This document shows positions 1 through 7,425 of a stretch of 64,000 nucleotides of DNA, one piece after another. Origin of the DNA: Mycolicibacterium peregrinum (GTDB lineage: Bacteria; Actinomycetota; Actinomycetes; Mycobacteriales; Mycobacteriaceae); NCBI RefSeq assembly GCF_002102345.1, contig NZ_LQPP01000043.1, positions 124,001 to 188,000 of the forward strand, given 5' to 3'. The stretch's first letter is position 1; every line of letters starts with the position of its first letter. The translations under genes were made by a program, and so were the position numbers. The notes under the pieces were generated by a model. That model saw only the letters and a program-made list of their open reading frames with translations. It made no database searches and had not been told where the DNA came from.

Positions 1-1
1 T

Positions 2-247
2 CTGGCGGTCCAGACGATGGCGGGCTCGGCGGCGATGCTGCTCGAACGTCTCGATGAGGTGAACGCGGCCGGCGGCGCTGCGCTGGACACGACGCCCGCG
101 CGACTGCGGGCGATGGTGACCTCGCCGGCCGGCACCACTGCCGCTGGGCTGCGGGAACTGGAGCGCGGGGGATTGCGGGGTGCGGTTTCCAACGCCGTTC
201 TGGCCGCGAAAACGCGCTCTGAGCAGCTCGGAATTACATCTGAGTAA
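2..247 (+). CDS. proC: ProC C-terminal part (pyrroline-5-carboxylate reductase), cut by window edge
   Basis: The open frame enters from the left edge with no start inside the window and ends at TAA 245-247. The visible 81 residues begin LAVQTMAGSAAMLLE and contain TSPAGTTAAGL, the dimerisation-domain signature of pyrroline-5-carboxylate reductase. That enzyme makes L-proline from pyrroline-5-carboxylate with NAD(P)H in the cytosol. Its position before a small HTH gene and bS22 matches the proC end of the M. tuberculosis Rv0500 region as I recall it. The N-terminal Rossmann domain lies outside the window. Confidence 0.93.
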   Translation: MAVQTMAGSAAMLLERLDEVNAAGGAALDTTPARLRAMVTSPAGTTAAGLRELERGGLRGAVSNAVLAAKTRSEQLGITSE

Positions 248-385
248 TTAGATTAATTCCAACTGATTAGCCCACACCCGTCGCAGTAACCCCACCCGCC
301 ACGCTATTCTCCCTTTGTATGCGCGGGTCGGTGCCAGCGGTGGGGAAGCCGCTGGAACTGCCTGTGCCTGATTGATTGGGTTGCG

Positions 386-613
386 ATGACGTCTATGAAC
401 GGGCCATCGGCGCGGGATGCTGGCGACGGTCAGCCTCGGGCTCAATTTCTGACGGTCGCCGAAGTGGCGAGCTTGATGAGGGTCTCGAAGATGACGGTGT
501 ACCGGTTGGTGCACAACGGTGAACTGCCTGCGGTTCGAGTGGGCCGATCGTTCCGGGTCCACGCCAAGGCAGTCCACGATCTGCTGGAGTCTTCGTACTT
601 CGACGCCGGATAG
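386..613 (+). CDS. Small excisionase/MerR-like helix-turn-helix DNA-binding protein (Rv0500A type)
   Basis: A 75-residue protein that is almost entirely one DNA-binding domain. After about 20 polar residues comes FLTVAEVASLMRVSKMTVYR, a helix-turn-helix, then the wing-like segment GELPAVRVGRSFRV. This is the layout of the HTH_17/excisionase-like family. It is probably a transcription factor rather than a recombination directionality factor, because no integrase or attachment site is nearby. It sits 138 bp after proC and 118 bp before the bS22 gene, the same neighbourhood as Rv0500A. Its targets cannot be read from the sequence. No strong ribosome-binding site precedes the ATG. Confidence 0.85.
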   Translation: MTSMNGPSARDAGDGQPRAQFLTVAEVASLMRVSKMTVYRLVHNGELPAVRVGRSFRVHAKAVHDLLESSYFDAG

Positions 614-731
614 GCACACACCGCAGCGGTCTGGGCGCAGTGAGCAGGCTGGCGTTTTCCGTTTCGGTGGTAGGCCCGGGTAAAGTGACCGGGTCAACCA
701 TCCAGCGTGAGTAGCGGAGACACCAGACTTT

Positions 732-833
732 ATGGGCTCAGTCATCAAGAAGCGGCGTAAGCGTATGTCGAAGAAGAAGCACCGCAAGCTGCTTCGCCGT
801 ACCCGGGTGCAGCGTAGAAAACTCGGCAAGTAG
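732..833 (+). CDS. Small ribosomal protein bS22 (33 aa, AURKAIP1/COX24-like)
   Basis: A tiny gene encoding 33 residues, beginning [19 protein letters not shown] and ending [12 protein letters not shown]. About half of the residues are Lys or Arg, as expected for an rRNA-binding peptide. The sequence corresponds to the extra 30S protein bS22 described in mycobacterial ribosome structures and annotated as Rv0500B in M. tuberculosis (recalled). A GGAGA motif at 716-720 lies 11 bases before the ATG. The gene stands alone between the HTH gene and galE2. Its small size means standard gene callers often miss it. Confidence 0.93.
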
Positions 834-862
834 CTTTCCGCTGCGGCCGCTAGGCTGAGCCG

Positions 863-1999
863 ATGGATTCTGATGGTCGTTCGGGGGGACGCCCGACGGG
901 AGTACCCGGGTCTTCTGATGCGGATTCGTCCGGCGGAGCCAAGTCTGCCGGTACGGCTCCCTCTCCGAAAGTCGTTCTGGTCACGGGTGCGTGCCGCTTC
1001 CTCGGTGGCTATCTGACCGCCAGGCTGGCGCAGAACCCGGCGATCGAGCATGTCATCGCCGTTGACGCGGTGGTGCCTAGCAAGGACATGATGCGGCGGA
1101 TGGGGCGGGCCGAGTTCGTCCGCGCCGACATCCGCAACCCGTTCATCGCCAAGGTGATCCGTAACGGGAACGTGGACACCGTCGTGCATGCCGCGGCGGC
1201 GTCCTACGCTCCGCGCTCCGGAGGCCGCGCCACGTTGAAGGAACTCAACGTGATGGGTGCGATCCAGCTGTTCGCCGCCTGCCAGAAGGCACCGTCGGTT
1301 CGTCGGGTCGTGCTCAAATCCACCTCCGAGGTGTACGGCGCGAGCTCCCGCGATCCGGTGATGTTCAGCGAGGAGAGCAGTGCTCGTCGTCCGCCGGGCG
1401 ACGGGTTCGCTCGCGACAGCATCGACATCGAGGGCTATGCGCGCGGCCTCGCCCGGCGCCGTCCTGACATCGATCTGACGATTCTGCGGCTGGCCAACAT
1501 GATCGGGCCGGCGATGGACACCGCACTTTCGCGGTATCTGGCCGGGCCGGTCGTCCCGTCGGTCGTCGGACACGACGCACGGCTGCAACTACTGCACGAA
1601 CAGGACGCCCTCGGCGCGCTGGAACGTGCGTCGATGGCCGGCAAAGGTGGCACGTTCAACATCGGCGCCTCGGGCATCATCATGATGAGCCAGGCGATCC
1701 GGCGTTCGGGACGGGTTCGGCTGCCGGTGCCGCGCGGGGCGTTGTCGGCGATCAATTCACTCAGTCGCGCAACGCGTTACACCGAACTCGACCGCGATCA
1801 GATGAACTATCTGAGCTACGGCAGGGTCATGGACACTACGCGAATGCACAGGGATCTGGGCTACAGTCCCAAGTGGACGACCGCCGAGGCATTCGACGAC
1901 TACGTCCGTGGTCGTGGATTGACACCGATACTCGATCCGCGATGGGTACGCTCAATGGAGAGTCGCGCCGTGGGGGTGGCGCAGCGTTTGGGATATTAG
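863..1999 (+). CDS. galE2: NAD-dependent epimerase/dehydratase-like extended SDR (GalE2 type)
   Basis: A 378-residue extended short-chain dehydrogenase homologous to Rv0501. After a low-complexity N-terminus of about 35 residues comes the nucleotide-binding strand VVLVTGACRFLGG. The name implies UDP-galactose 4-epimerase, but activity is doubtful. Where extended SDRs carry the catalytic Tyr-x-x-x-Lys, this protein has YARGL, followed by RRRPDIDL, so the lysine is missing. It may bind nucleotide sugar or NAD without canonical epimerisation. Start ATG 863 is 29 bp after the bS22 stop. The acyltransferase gene follows 35 bp after its stop, suggesting co-transcription. Confidence 0.85.
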   Translation: MDSDGRSGGRPTGVPGSSDADSSGGAKSAGTAPSPKVVLVTGACRFLGGYLTARLAQNPAIEHVIAVDAVVPSKDMMRRMGRAEFVRADIRNPFIAKVIRNGNVDTVVHAAAASYAPRSGGRATLKELNVMGAIQLFAACQKAPSVRRVVLKSTSEVYGASSRDPVMFSEESSARRPPGDGFARDSIDIEGYARGLARRRPDIDLTILRLANMIGPAMDTALSRYLAGPVVPSVVGHDARLQLLHEQDALGALERASMAGKGGTFNIGASGIIMMSQAIRRSGRVRLPVPRGALSAINSLSRATRYTELDRDQMNYLSYGRVMDTTRMHRDLGYSPKWTTAEAFDDYVRGRGLTPILDPRWVRSMESRAVGVAQRLGY

Positions 2000-2034
2000 T
2001 ACTGGCTCTATCCGGGGTGGGAGAAGGTATCGAC

Positions 2035-3102
2035 GTGGCGGCCGAATCCAAAGCGAAAGTCATTCCGCTACATGGGAACTCGAACCGTTCGGCTGCCGCG
2101 CGACGGGCGGCGGCACGGTCCGACAGTGCCCGTCGACATCCGTCCGTCCTCGCTAATCCGGGAAGCCGCGCCTCGGCCGAGCAGATCGCCGCGGTGGTGC
2201 GTGAGATCGATCAGCGGCGCAGCAGCGCCTCGGGTCAGTCAACCGCCGACGAAGGTCCCAGCGAACTCGTCAAGGGCATAGCGGCGGTCGCGGAGTTCGT
2301 CCGCACCCGGATGACCGGTGAGTACACGGTGGACGAGTTCGGGTTCGACCCGCACATCACCAATGCAATCTTTTTGCCTTTGCTGAGAACCTTTTTCCGG
2401 TCCTGGTTCCGAGTCGAGGTTTCCGGCATCGAGAACCTGCCCGAGAGCGGCGCGGCGCTCGTGGTGGCCAACCACGCCGGCGTGCTGCCCTTCGACGGGC
2501 TGATGACCCAGGTGGCCGTTCACGATCACCACCCCGCGAACCGGGATCTGCGTCTGCTCGCCGCCGATCTGGTCTTCGATCTGCCGATGGTCGGCCAGGC
2601 CGCGCGCAAGGCCGGGCACACCGTCGCCTGCACCACCGATGCGCACCGGCTGCTGGCCAACGGTGAGCTCACCGCGGTCTTCCCGGAAGGCTTCAAGGGG
2701 CTGGGCAAGAACTTCAAGGATCGCTACAAGCTGCAGCGGTTCGGCCGCGGCGGCTTCGTTTCCGCAGCTCTGCGGGCCCAGGCGCCGATCGTGCCATGCT
2801 CGATCGTGGGCTCGGAGGAGATCTACCCGATGATGGCCGACGTCAAGCTGCTGGCCCGGTTGCTCGGTCTGCCGTACTTCCCGGTGACCCCGCTGTTCCC
2901 GTTGGCCGGCCCGCTCGGTCTGGTGCCGTTGCCGTCCAAGTGGCACATCCAGTTCGGTGAGCCGATCGAGACGACCGACTACGACGAGAGCGCCGCCGAC
3001 GATCCGATGGTGACCTTCGAGCTGACCGACCAGGTCCGCGAGACCATCCAGCACACGCTGTACCAACTGCTGGCCGGTCGCCGAAACATGTTCTTCGGCT
3101 GA
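2035..3102 (+). CDS. Lysophospholipid acyltransferase family protein (PlsC-like, Rv0502 type)
   Basis: A 355-residue acyltransferase of the PlsC/LPLAT superfamily, close in length to Rv0502. GTG 2035 was chosen because GGAGAAGG lies 6 bases upstream; an in-frame extension back to 1873 would overlap galE2. The first 100 residues are basic and low in complexity. The core has VVANHAGVLPFDG, where the family's His and Asp are more widely spaced than in the classical HX4D motif, and a substrate-site block FPEGFKGLGKN. The likely role is membrane glycerolipid or other lipid acylation at the inner leaflet; substrate unknown. The gene ends just before a strong bidirectional hairpin. Confidence 0.85.
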   Translation: MAAESKAKVIPLHGNSNRSAAARRAAARSDSARRHPSVLANPGSRASAEQIAAVVREIDQRRSSASGQSTADEGPSELVKGIAAVAEFVRTRMTGEYTVDEFGFDPHITNAIFLPLLRTFFRSWFRVEVSGIENLPESGAALVVANHAGVLPFDGLMTQVAVHDHHPANRDLRLLAADLVFDLPMVGQAARKAGHTVACTTDAHRLLANGELTAVFPEGFKGLGKNFKDRYKLQRFGRGGFVSAALRAQAPIVPCSIVGSEEIYPMMADVKLLARLLGLPYFPVTPLFPLAGPLGLVPLPSKWHIQFGEPIETTDYDESAADDPMVTFELTDQVRETIQHTLYQLLAGRRNMFFG

Positions 3103-3137
3103 CTTTTTCGCCTCTCCGCTTTACCGCGACCGGTAAC

Positions 3138-3173
3138 AAAACTGCCCACTTCCGCAAGGAAGTGGGCAGTTTT
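3138..3173. terminator. Perfect 16-bp hairpin, bidirectional terminator
   Basis: Arms AAAACTGCCCACTTCC (3138-3153) and its exact complement (3158-3173) enclose a GCAA tetraloop. The stem ends in A-run/T-run pairs, so each strand ends in a short U-tract. It lies between the convergent acyltransferase and hadD genes. This is one of the few textbook-like intrinsic terminators in the window. Confidence 0.9.
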
Positions 3174-3196
3174 ATACGTGCTCGCGCCTAGGAGAA

Positions 3197-3730
3197 TCAG
3201 GCGCCGGACTTTTGCCCAGCAACCATCTTGGCAATCGCGGCGTCGCGCGCCGCGGCGATCTGTGAACTGATCTCGTCGGCCTCGTCGATGGCCGCCTCGC
3301 CGAGCATGGTGACGATGCTCGTGGCAACCGGGTTGCCGTCGTCGTCGGTGACCTCGGCCCGGACCTCGGCGATCACGGTGCCGTGCGACTCGATGACCGA
3401 GTCCAGGTAGGAGTCGAACCACAGCTTGTCGCCGACCAGGATCGGCCGGTGGAAGATCAGCTTCTGGTCGCGGTGCAGCACGCGCTCCAGATTGATCGGG
3501 ATGTCGAACTTGTCGAACAGCTCGAGCTGGACCCGTCGGCCGGCCACCGCGAGGAACGTCACCGACGCCACCACGGAGTCGTGGCCGAATTCCTTGGCCG
3601 CCTCGGCGTCGTAGAGCGCGGGGTGGTCGTCCTTGACCGCGCGGGCGAACTCACGGACCTTCTCCCGGCCGACCTCGAAGTAGTCGGGGTACCGGTAGTG
3701 CGTCCCGATGATGTTTGCGGCGATGCTCAT
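3197..3730 (-). CDS. hadD: HadD, FAS-II-associated 3-hydroxyacyl dehydratase subunit (Rv0504c type)
   Basis: A 177-residue protein of the MaoC/FAS1 N-terminal hot-dog fold, starting MSIAANIIGTHYRYPDYF as HadA/HadD proteins do. Conserved blocks include HDSVVASVTFLAVAGRR, RDQKLIFHRPILVGDKL and EVTDDDGNPVATSIVTMLG. The homologue in M. smegmatis was named HadD and linked to mycolic acid biosynthesis in FAS-II (recalled literature). I chose ATG 3730 over an upstream in-frame start at 3769 because it aligns with family N-termini. In M. tuberculosis a cyclopropane synthase, cmaA2, lies between the acyltransferase and this gene; here it is absent. The gene is convergent with the acyltransferase. Confidence 0.88.
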   Translation of the reverse strand: MSIAANIIGTHYRYPDYFEVGREKVREFARAVKDDHPALYDAEAAKEFGHDSVVASVTFLAVAGRRVQLELFDKFDIPINLERVLHRDQKLIFHRPILVGDKLWFDSYLDSVIESHGTVIAEVRAEVTDDDGNPVATSIVTMLGEAAIDEADEISSQIAAARDAAIAKMVAGQKSGA

Positions 3731-3837
3731 AGTCCCTGCGCTGTTCGGTCTGCGGTGCGCGGTGCGCACGAAACGGGCATGCTGTGGGGCCCGCGTGGCG
3801 CGACCCGACGCGGAATCTTATAACGCGGCCTGCTATG

Positions 3838-4731
3838 TCAGCGAATGTCGTGGCGGCGGGAGGCGGCGGCGGCCAGCGCACCGCCCAGCGCGCCGAGTGC
3901 CAATGCGGACGGCACCCCGATGCGCGCGGCCTTGCGTGCGGTGCGGAAGTCGCGGATCTCCCAGCCGCGTTCTCTGGCCACATCGCGCAGTGCGGCGTCG
4001 GGGTTGATGGCCACCGCGGTACCGACCAGCGACAGCATCGGCACGTCGTTGAAGCTGTCCGAGTAGGCGGTACACCGGCGCAGGTTGAGCCCTTCACGGA
4101 TGGCCAGGGACCGCACCGCGTGGGCCTTGCCGGTGCCGTGCAGGATGTCGCCGACCAGCCGGCCGGTGAAAATCCCGTCGACCGATTCGGCGACCGTCCC
4201 CAGCGCGCCCGTCAACCCCAGACGCTTGGCGATCGTGGCGGCCAACTCGTAGGGCGTTGCGGTGACGAGCCACACCTGCTGGCCGGCGTCCAGGTGCATC
4301 TGGGCCAGCGCCCGGGTCCCCGGCCAGATCTTGTCGGCGATGATCTCGTCGTAGATCTCCTCGCCCAGCTCGACGAGCTCGGCGGTGGAGCGGCCCTCGA
4401 TGAACGCCAGGGCCTTCTGCTTGCCCTCGGCGACGTCGTCGCTGTTCTCCTTGCCGGTGAACTGGAACTTGGCCTGGGCGTAGACGATGCCGAGGATGTC
4501 GCGGTAGGTGAAGTACTTGCGGGCGGCCAGGCCGCGGGCGAAGTGCACCAGCGACGATCCGTGCACCAGCGTGTTGTCGACGTCAAAGAACGCGGCGGCC
4601 GTCAGATCGGGCGGCGGCGCCGGCGTCCCGGTGGGGTCGGTGTCGGACTCGAGCTCGGTCACAGCGAGTTCGGCGCTGGCCTCGGCGGCAAGCTCCTGTT
4701 CGAGCGCATCGGCACTACCGGATTCGGGCAC
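3838..4731 (-). CDS. serB1: HAD-IB family phosphatase (SerB1-like, Rv0505c type)
   Basis: A 297-residue HAD-superfamily phosphatase. Motif I is FFDVDNTLVHGSS (Asp nucleophile, about residue 50), the Ser/Thr motif II lies in VWLVTATPYELAA, and the acidic motif IV is AYSDSFNDVPML. This matches the HAD-IB (TIGR01490) group of SerB-like enzymes; true phosphoserine substrate is an assumption from the name. The N-terminal 45 residues are Ala/Glu/Pro-rich and poorly conserved, so the GTG start at 4731 is uncertain. A hydrophobic segment near the C-terminus (VPSALALGALGGALAAAAS) could be a membrane anchor. Divergent from the glutaredoxin-like gene with 38 bp between them. Confidence 0.85.
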   Translation of the reverse strand: MPESGSADALEQELAAEASAELAVTELESDTDPTGTPAPPPDLTAAAFFDVDNTLVHGSSLVHFARGLAARKYFTYRDILGIVYAQAKFQFTGKENSDDVAEGKQKALAFIEGRSTAELVELGEEIYDEIIADKIWPGTRALAQMHLDAGQQVWLVTATPYELAATIAKRLGLTGALGTVAESVDGIFTGRLVGDILHGTGKAHAVRSLAIREGLNLRRCTAYSDSFNDVPMLSLVGTAVAINPDAALRDVARERGWEIRDFRTARKAARIGVPSALALGALGGALAAAASRRHDIR

Positions 4732-4769
4732 GTTTTCACCCTAAGTCACCGGGCCCGGATACTGGCGCT

Positions 4770-5054
4770 GTGGAGGGCGAGCAGGCGGGTACCGGCGGTA
4801 GGGCCACTGTGACATTGCTGACCCGGGCGGGCTGCAGCATGTGTGAGCGGGCGGCACAGGAGCTGGGCGCATTGCATGAAGAACTGGACTTCGAGCTGGT
4901 GACGACGGATGTGGACGTTGCCGCGGGTGCGGGTGACACCACGCTGCGGGCCCGCTACGGCGATCTGTTGCCGGTGATTTTGCTGAATGGGACCCAGCAC
5001 AGCTATTGGGAAGTCGACGAGCAGGCGCTTCGGGCTGACCTTCCCACCAGATGA
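4770..5054 (+). CDS. Glutaredoxin-like/DUF836 thiol-disulfide protein (Rv0508 type)
   Basis: A 94-residue thioredoxin-fold protein. After about 12 variable residues it reads VTLLTRAGCSMCERAAQEL, with the CxxC redox pair CSMC; LPVILLNG supplies the cis-Pro loop. It is probably a cytosolic thiol-disulfide oxidoreductase or glutaredoxin substitute for mycoredoxin or mycothiol systems (inference). It lies 52 bp upstream of hemA in the same direction, the same order as Rv0508-hemA in M. tuberculosis, so a link to redox control of haem synthesis is conceivable. GTG 4770 is the furthest start consistent with the divergent serB1 promoter space. Confidence 0.85.
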   Translation: MEGEQAGTGGRATVTLLTRAGCSMCERAAQELGALHEELDFELVTTDVDVAAGAGDTTLRARYGDLLPVILLNGTQHSYWEVDEQALRADLPTR

Positions 5055-5106
5055 AATTTGGTGGGCGGGCGGGAAACGATTACCTTGGTGACGTGGTGAT
5101 GAAGCC

Positions 5107-6465
5107 GTGAGTGTGCTGCTATTCGGGGTTTCGCACCGCAGCGCGCCGGTGTCTGTTCTCGAGCAGTTGAGCACTGACGAGTCCGATCAGGCTAAGATCA
5201 TCGACGAGGTGCTTCGCTCCTCGCTGGTCACCGAGGCCATGGTCCTGTCCACCTGCAACCGCGTCGAGATATACGCCGTGGTCGAGGCCTTCCACGGCGG
5301 CCTGTCGATCATCGGGCAGGTGCTCTCCGAGCACTCCGGGATGTCGCTCAACGATCTCACCAAATACGCCTACGTCCGGTACGCCGAGGCTGCCGTCGAG
5401 CACCTGTTCGCGGTGACCAGCGGCCTGGATTCCGCGGTCATCGGTGAAGCCCAGGTGCTGGGCCAGGTGCGTCGCGCCTACGCCTCGGCCGAGGAACACC
5501 AGACCGTCGGGCGCACCCTGCACGAGCTGGCCCAGCGGGCCCTCAACGTCGGCAAGCGGGTGCATTCCGAGACCGGGATCGATGCCGCGGGCGCATCCGT
5601 AGTCTCGGTAGCTCTCGGAATGGCCGAGACCAAACTCAGCGGCGGGATCGCCGGGCGTACCGCGGCTGTGATCGGCGCAGGCTCCATGGGCGCCCTGGCC
5701 GGTGCGCACCTGGTGCGGGCCGGGATCGAGCGGGTTCACGTGGTGAACCGCTCACTGCCGCGGGCTGAGCGCCTCGCGGGGAACCTCACCGAACAAGGCG
5801 TACACGCGCAGGCCTTCTCCCTGGACCACCTGGAGGAGGCTCTGGTCGACGCCGACGTCGTCGTCAGCAGCACGGGCGCAGTGCGCCCGGTGGTTTCCCT
5901 GGCCGACGTGCACCATGCCCTGGCGCAGCGCAACGCCGCCGCCGGAGGCGATCGGCAGCTGGTCATCTGTGACCTCGGCATGCCCCGCGACGTGGATCCG
6001 GCGGTGTCCGGGCTGCCCGGTGTCTGGGTTGTCGACATGGACCGGATTCAGCGGGAGCCGTCGGCGCGGGCCGCGGCCACCGATGCCGATGCGGCCCGCA
6101 CGATCGTTGCCACCGAGGTTGCCAACTACCTGGCCGGCCAACGGATGGCCGAGGTCACCCCGACCGTCACCGCGCTGCGGCAACGCGCCGCCGACGTGGT
6201 GGAGGCCGAGCTGTTGCGCCTGGACAACCGGCTGCCCGAACTGGAGGCAGCGCACCGCGACGAGGTGGCCAAGACGGTCCGCCGGGTCGTCGACAAGCTT
6301 TTGCACGCACCCACGGTGCGGGTGAAACAACTCGCCAGCGCGCCTGGCGGGGACAGCTACGCAGAGGCTCTGCGGGAGCTGTTCGAACTCGATCCGCAAG
6401 CCGTCGAAGCTGTGGCGGCCAGCGAATTGCCCTTTATGACAACAGATCTCGATAAGTCTGAGTAG
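5107..6465 (+). CDS. hemA: HemA, glutamyl-tRNA reductase
   Basis: A 452-residue enzyme catalysing NADPH-dependent reduction of glutamyl-tRNA(Glu) to glutamate-1-semialdehyde, the committed step of C5-pathway tetrapyrrole synthesis. It starts MSVLLFGVSHRSAPVSVLEQ. The catalytic cysteine is in MVLSTCNRVEIYA, the substrate block in VTSGLDSAVIGEAQVLGQV, and the NADPH-binding motif in AAVIGAGSMGALAG. A C-terminal helical dimerisation domain follows. Length and motifs are typical. A possible -10 hexamer TACCTT sits at 5081. hemC begins within 25 bases of the stop, so hemA-hemC-hemD-hemB form one operon. Confidence 0.97.
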   Translation: MSVLLFGVSHRSAPVSVLEQLSTDESDQAKIIDEVLRSSLVTEAMVLSTCNRVEIYAVVEAFHGGLSIIGQVLSEHSGMSLNDLTKYAYVRYAEAAVEHLFAVTSGLDSAVIGEAQVLGQVRRAYASAEEHQTVGRTLHELAQRALNVGKRVHSETGIDAAGASVVSVALGMAETKLSGGIAGRTAAVIGAGSMGALAGAHLVRAGIERVHVVNRSLPRAERLAGNLTEQGVHAQAFSLDHLEEALVDADVVVSSTGAVRPVVSLADVHHALAQRNAAAGGDRQLVICDLGMPRDVDPAVSGLPGVWVVDMDRIQREPSARAAATDADAARTIVATEVANYLAGQRMAEVTPTVTALRQRAADVVEAELLRLDNRLPELEAAHRDEVAKTVRRVVDKLLHAPTVRVKQLASAPGGDSYAEALRELFELDPQAVEAVAASELPFMTTDLDKSE

Positions 6466-6489
6466 AGCTTGGTAGAAACGCGCGATACG

Positions 6490-7425
6490 GTGATCCGGAT
6501 CGGCACCCGGGGTAGCCTGCTGGCGACCACGCAGGCCGGCACCATCAGGGACGCATTACGAGCCGCAGGCCACCCCTGCGAGTTGGTGATCATCTCGACC
6601 GAGGGCGACCGCAACCAGGGCCCCATCGCCGACATCGGCGTCGGGGTCTTCACCGCGGCGCTGCGGGAGGCGATCCACGATGGTCGGGTGGACATGGCCG
6701 TTCACTCCTACAAAGATTTGCCCACCGCCCGTGACGATCGGTTCGTGATCGCCGCCGTCCCGCGCCGTGAGGACCCTCGTGACGCGCTGGTGGCGCGTGA
6801 CGGATTGGTGCTCGGGGAGTTGCCGGCAGGGTCCGTGATCGGCACGTCGAGTGCGCGACGGGCCGCGCAGCTTAGAGCACTGGGTCTCGGTTTGGAAATC
6901 CGCCCCCTACGAGGCAACCTAGATACCAGGTTGAACAGGGTTACGAGCGGCGATCTCGACGCCATCGTGGTCGCCCGAGCGGGTCTGGCCCGTATCGGAC
7001 GTCTCGATCAAGTCACCGAGTCGCTCGAGCCGGTGCAGATGTTGCCAGCGCCGGCTCAAGGTGCGCTCGCGGTGGAATGCCGCTCCGGCGACACCGAGCT
7101 GATTTCGGTGCTGTCGGAGTTGGATGACGCCGACACGCGCGCCGCGGTCACCGCCGAACGGACCCTGCTCGCCGAACTGGAGGCGGGCTGTTCCGCACCG
7201 GTGGGAGCGATCGCAGAAGTGGTCGAGTCCATCGATGAGGACGGCAATGTCTTCGAAGAGGTGTCGCTGCGCGGCTGCGTGGCGACGCTGGACGGATCCG
7301 ACGTGATCCGTGCGTCCGGCATCGGAACTCCCGATCGGGCCGCTGACTTGGGTGTCTCGGTGGCCGCGGAGCTTTTCGAGTTGGGTGCACGCGAGCTGTT
7401 GGTAGAGCGCGGGAGTGAAGAATGA
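6490..7425 (+). CDS. hemC: HemC, porphobilinogen deaminase (hydroxymethylbilane synthase)
   Basis: A 311-residue enzyme that polymerises four porphobilinogens into hydroxymethylbilane. The N-terminus VIRIGTRGSLLATTQAG is canonical for the family, so I chose GTG 6490; an in-frame TTG at 6469, just after the hemA stop, would add seven residues. Catalytic and substrate residues are seen in AVHSYKDLPT and RGNLDTRL. The dipyrromethane cofactor attaches to the Cys in LEAGCSAPVGA. The last four bases overlap hemD (ATGA), indicating translational coupling. Confidence 0.95.
   Translation: MIRIGTRGSLLATTQAGTIRDALRAAGHPCELVIISTEGDRNQGPIADIGVGVFTAALREAIHDGRVDMAVHSYKDLPTARDDRFVIAAVPRREDPRDALVARDGLVLGELPAGSVIGTSSARRAAQLRALGLGLEIRPLRGNLDTRLNRVTSGDLDAIVVARAGLARIGRLDQVTESLEPVQMLPAPAQGALAVECRSGDTELISVLSELDDADTRAAVTAERTLLAELEAGCSAPVGAIAEVVESIDEDGNVFEEVSLRGCVATLDGSDVIRASGIGTPDRAADLGVSVAAELFELGARELLVERGSEE

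Noticed and set aside
386..613. Excisionase of an integrated element
   Set aside because: No integrase, attachment repeat or phage gene is nearby, and the gene has a conserved place beside proC and bS22.
1873..2034. N-terminal extension of the acyltransferase overlapping galE2
   Set aside because: A strong GGAGAAGG precedes GTG 2035, and the shorter protein matches the homologue length.
3784..4812. 342-codon plus-strand frame across serB1
   Set aside because: It is antisense to a complete HAD phosphatase, and the translation is Gly/Arg/His-rich with no motif.
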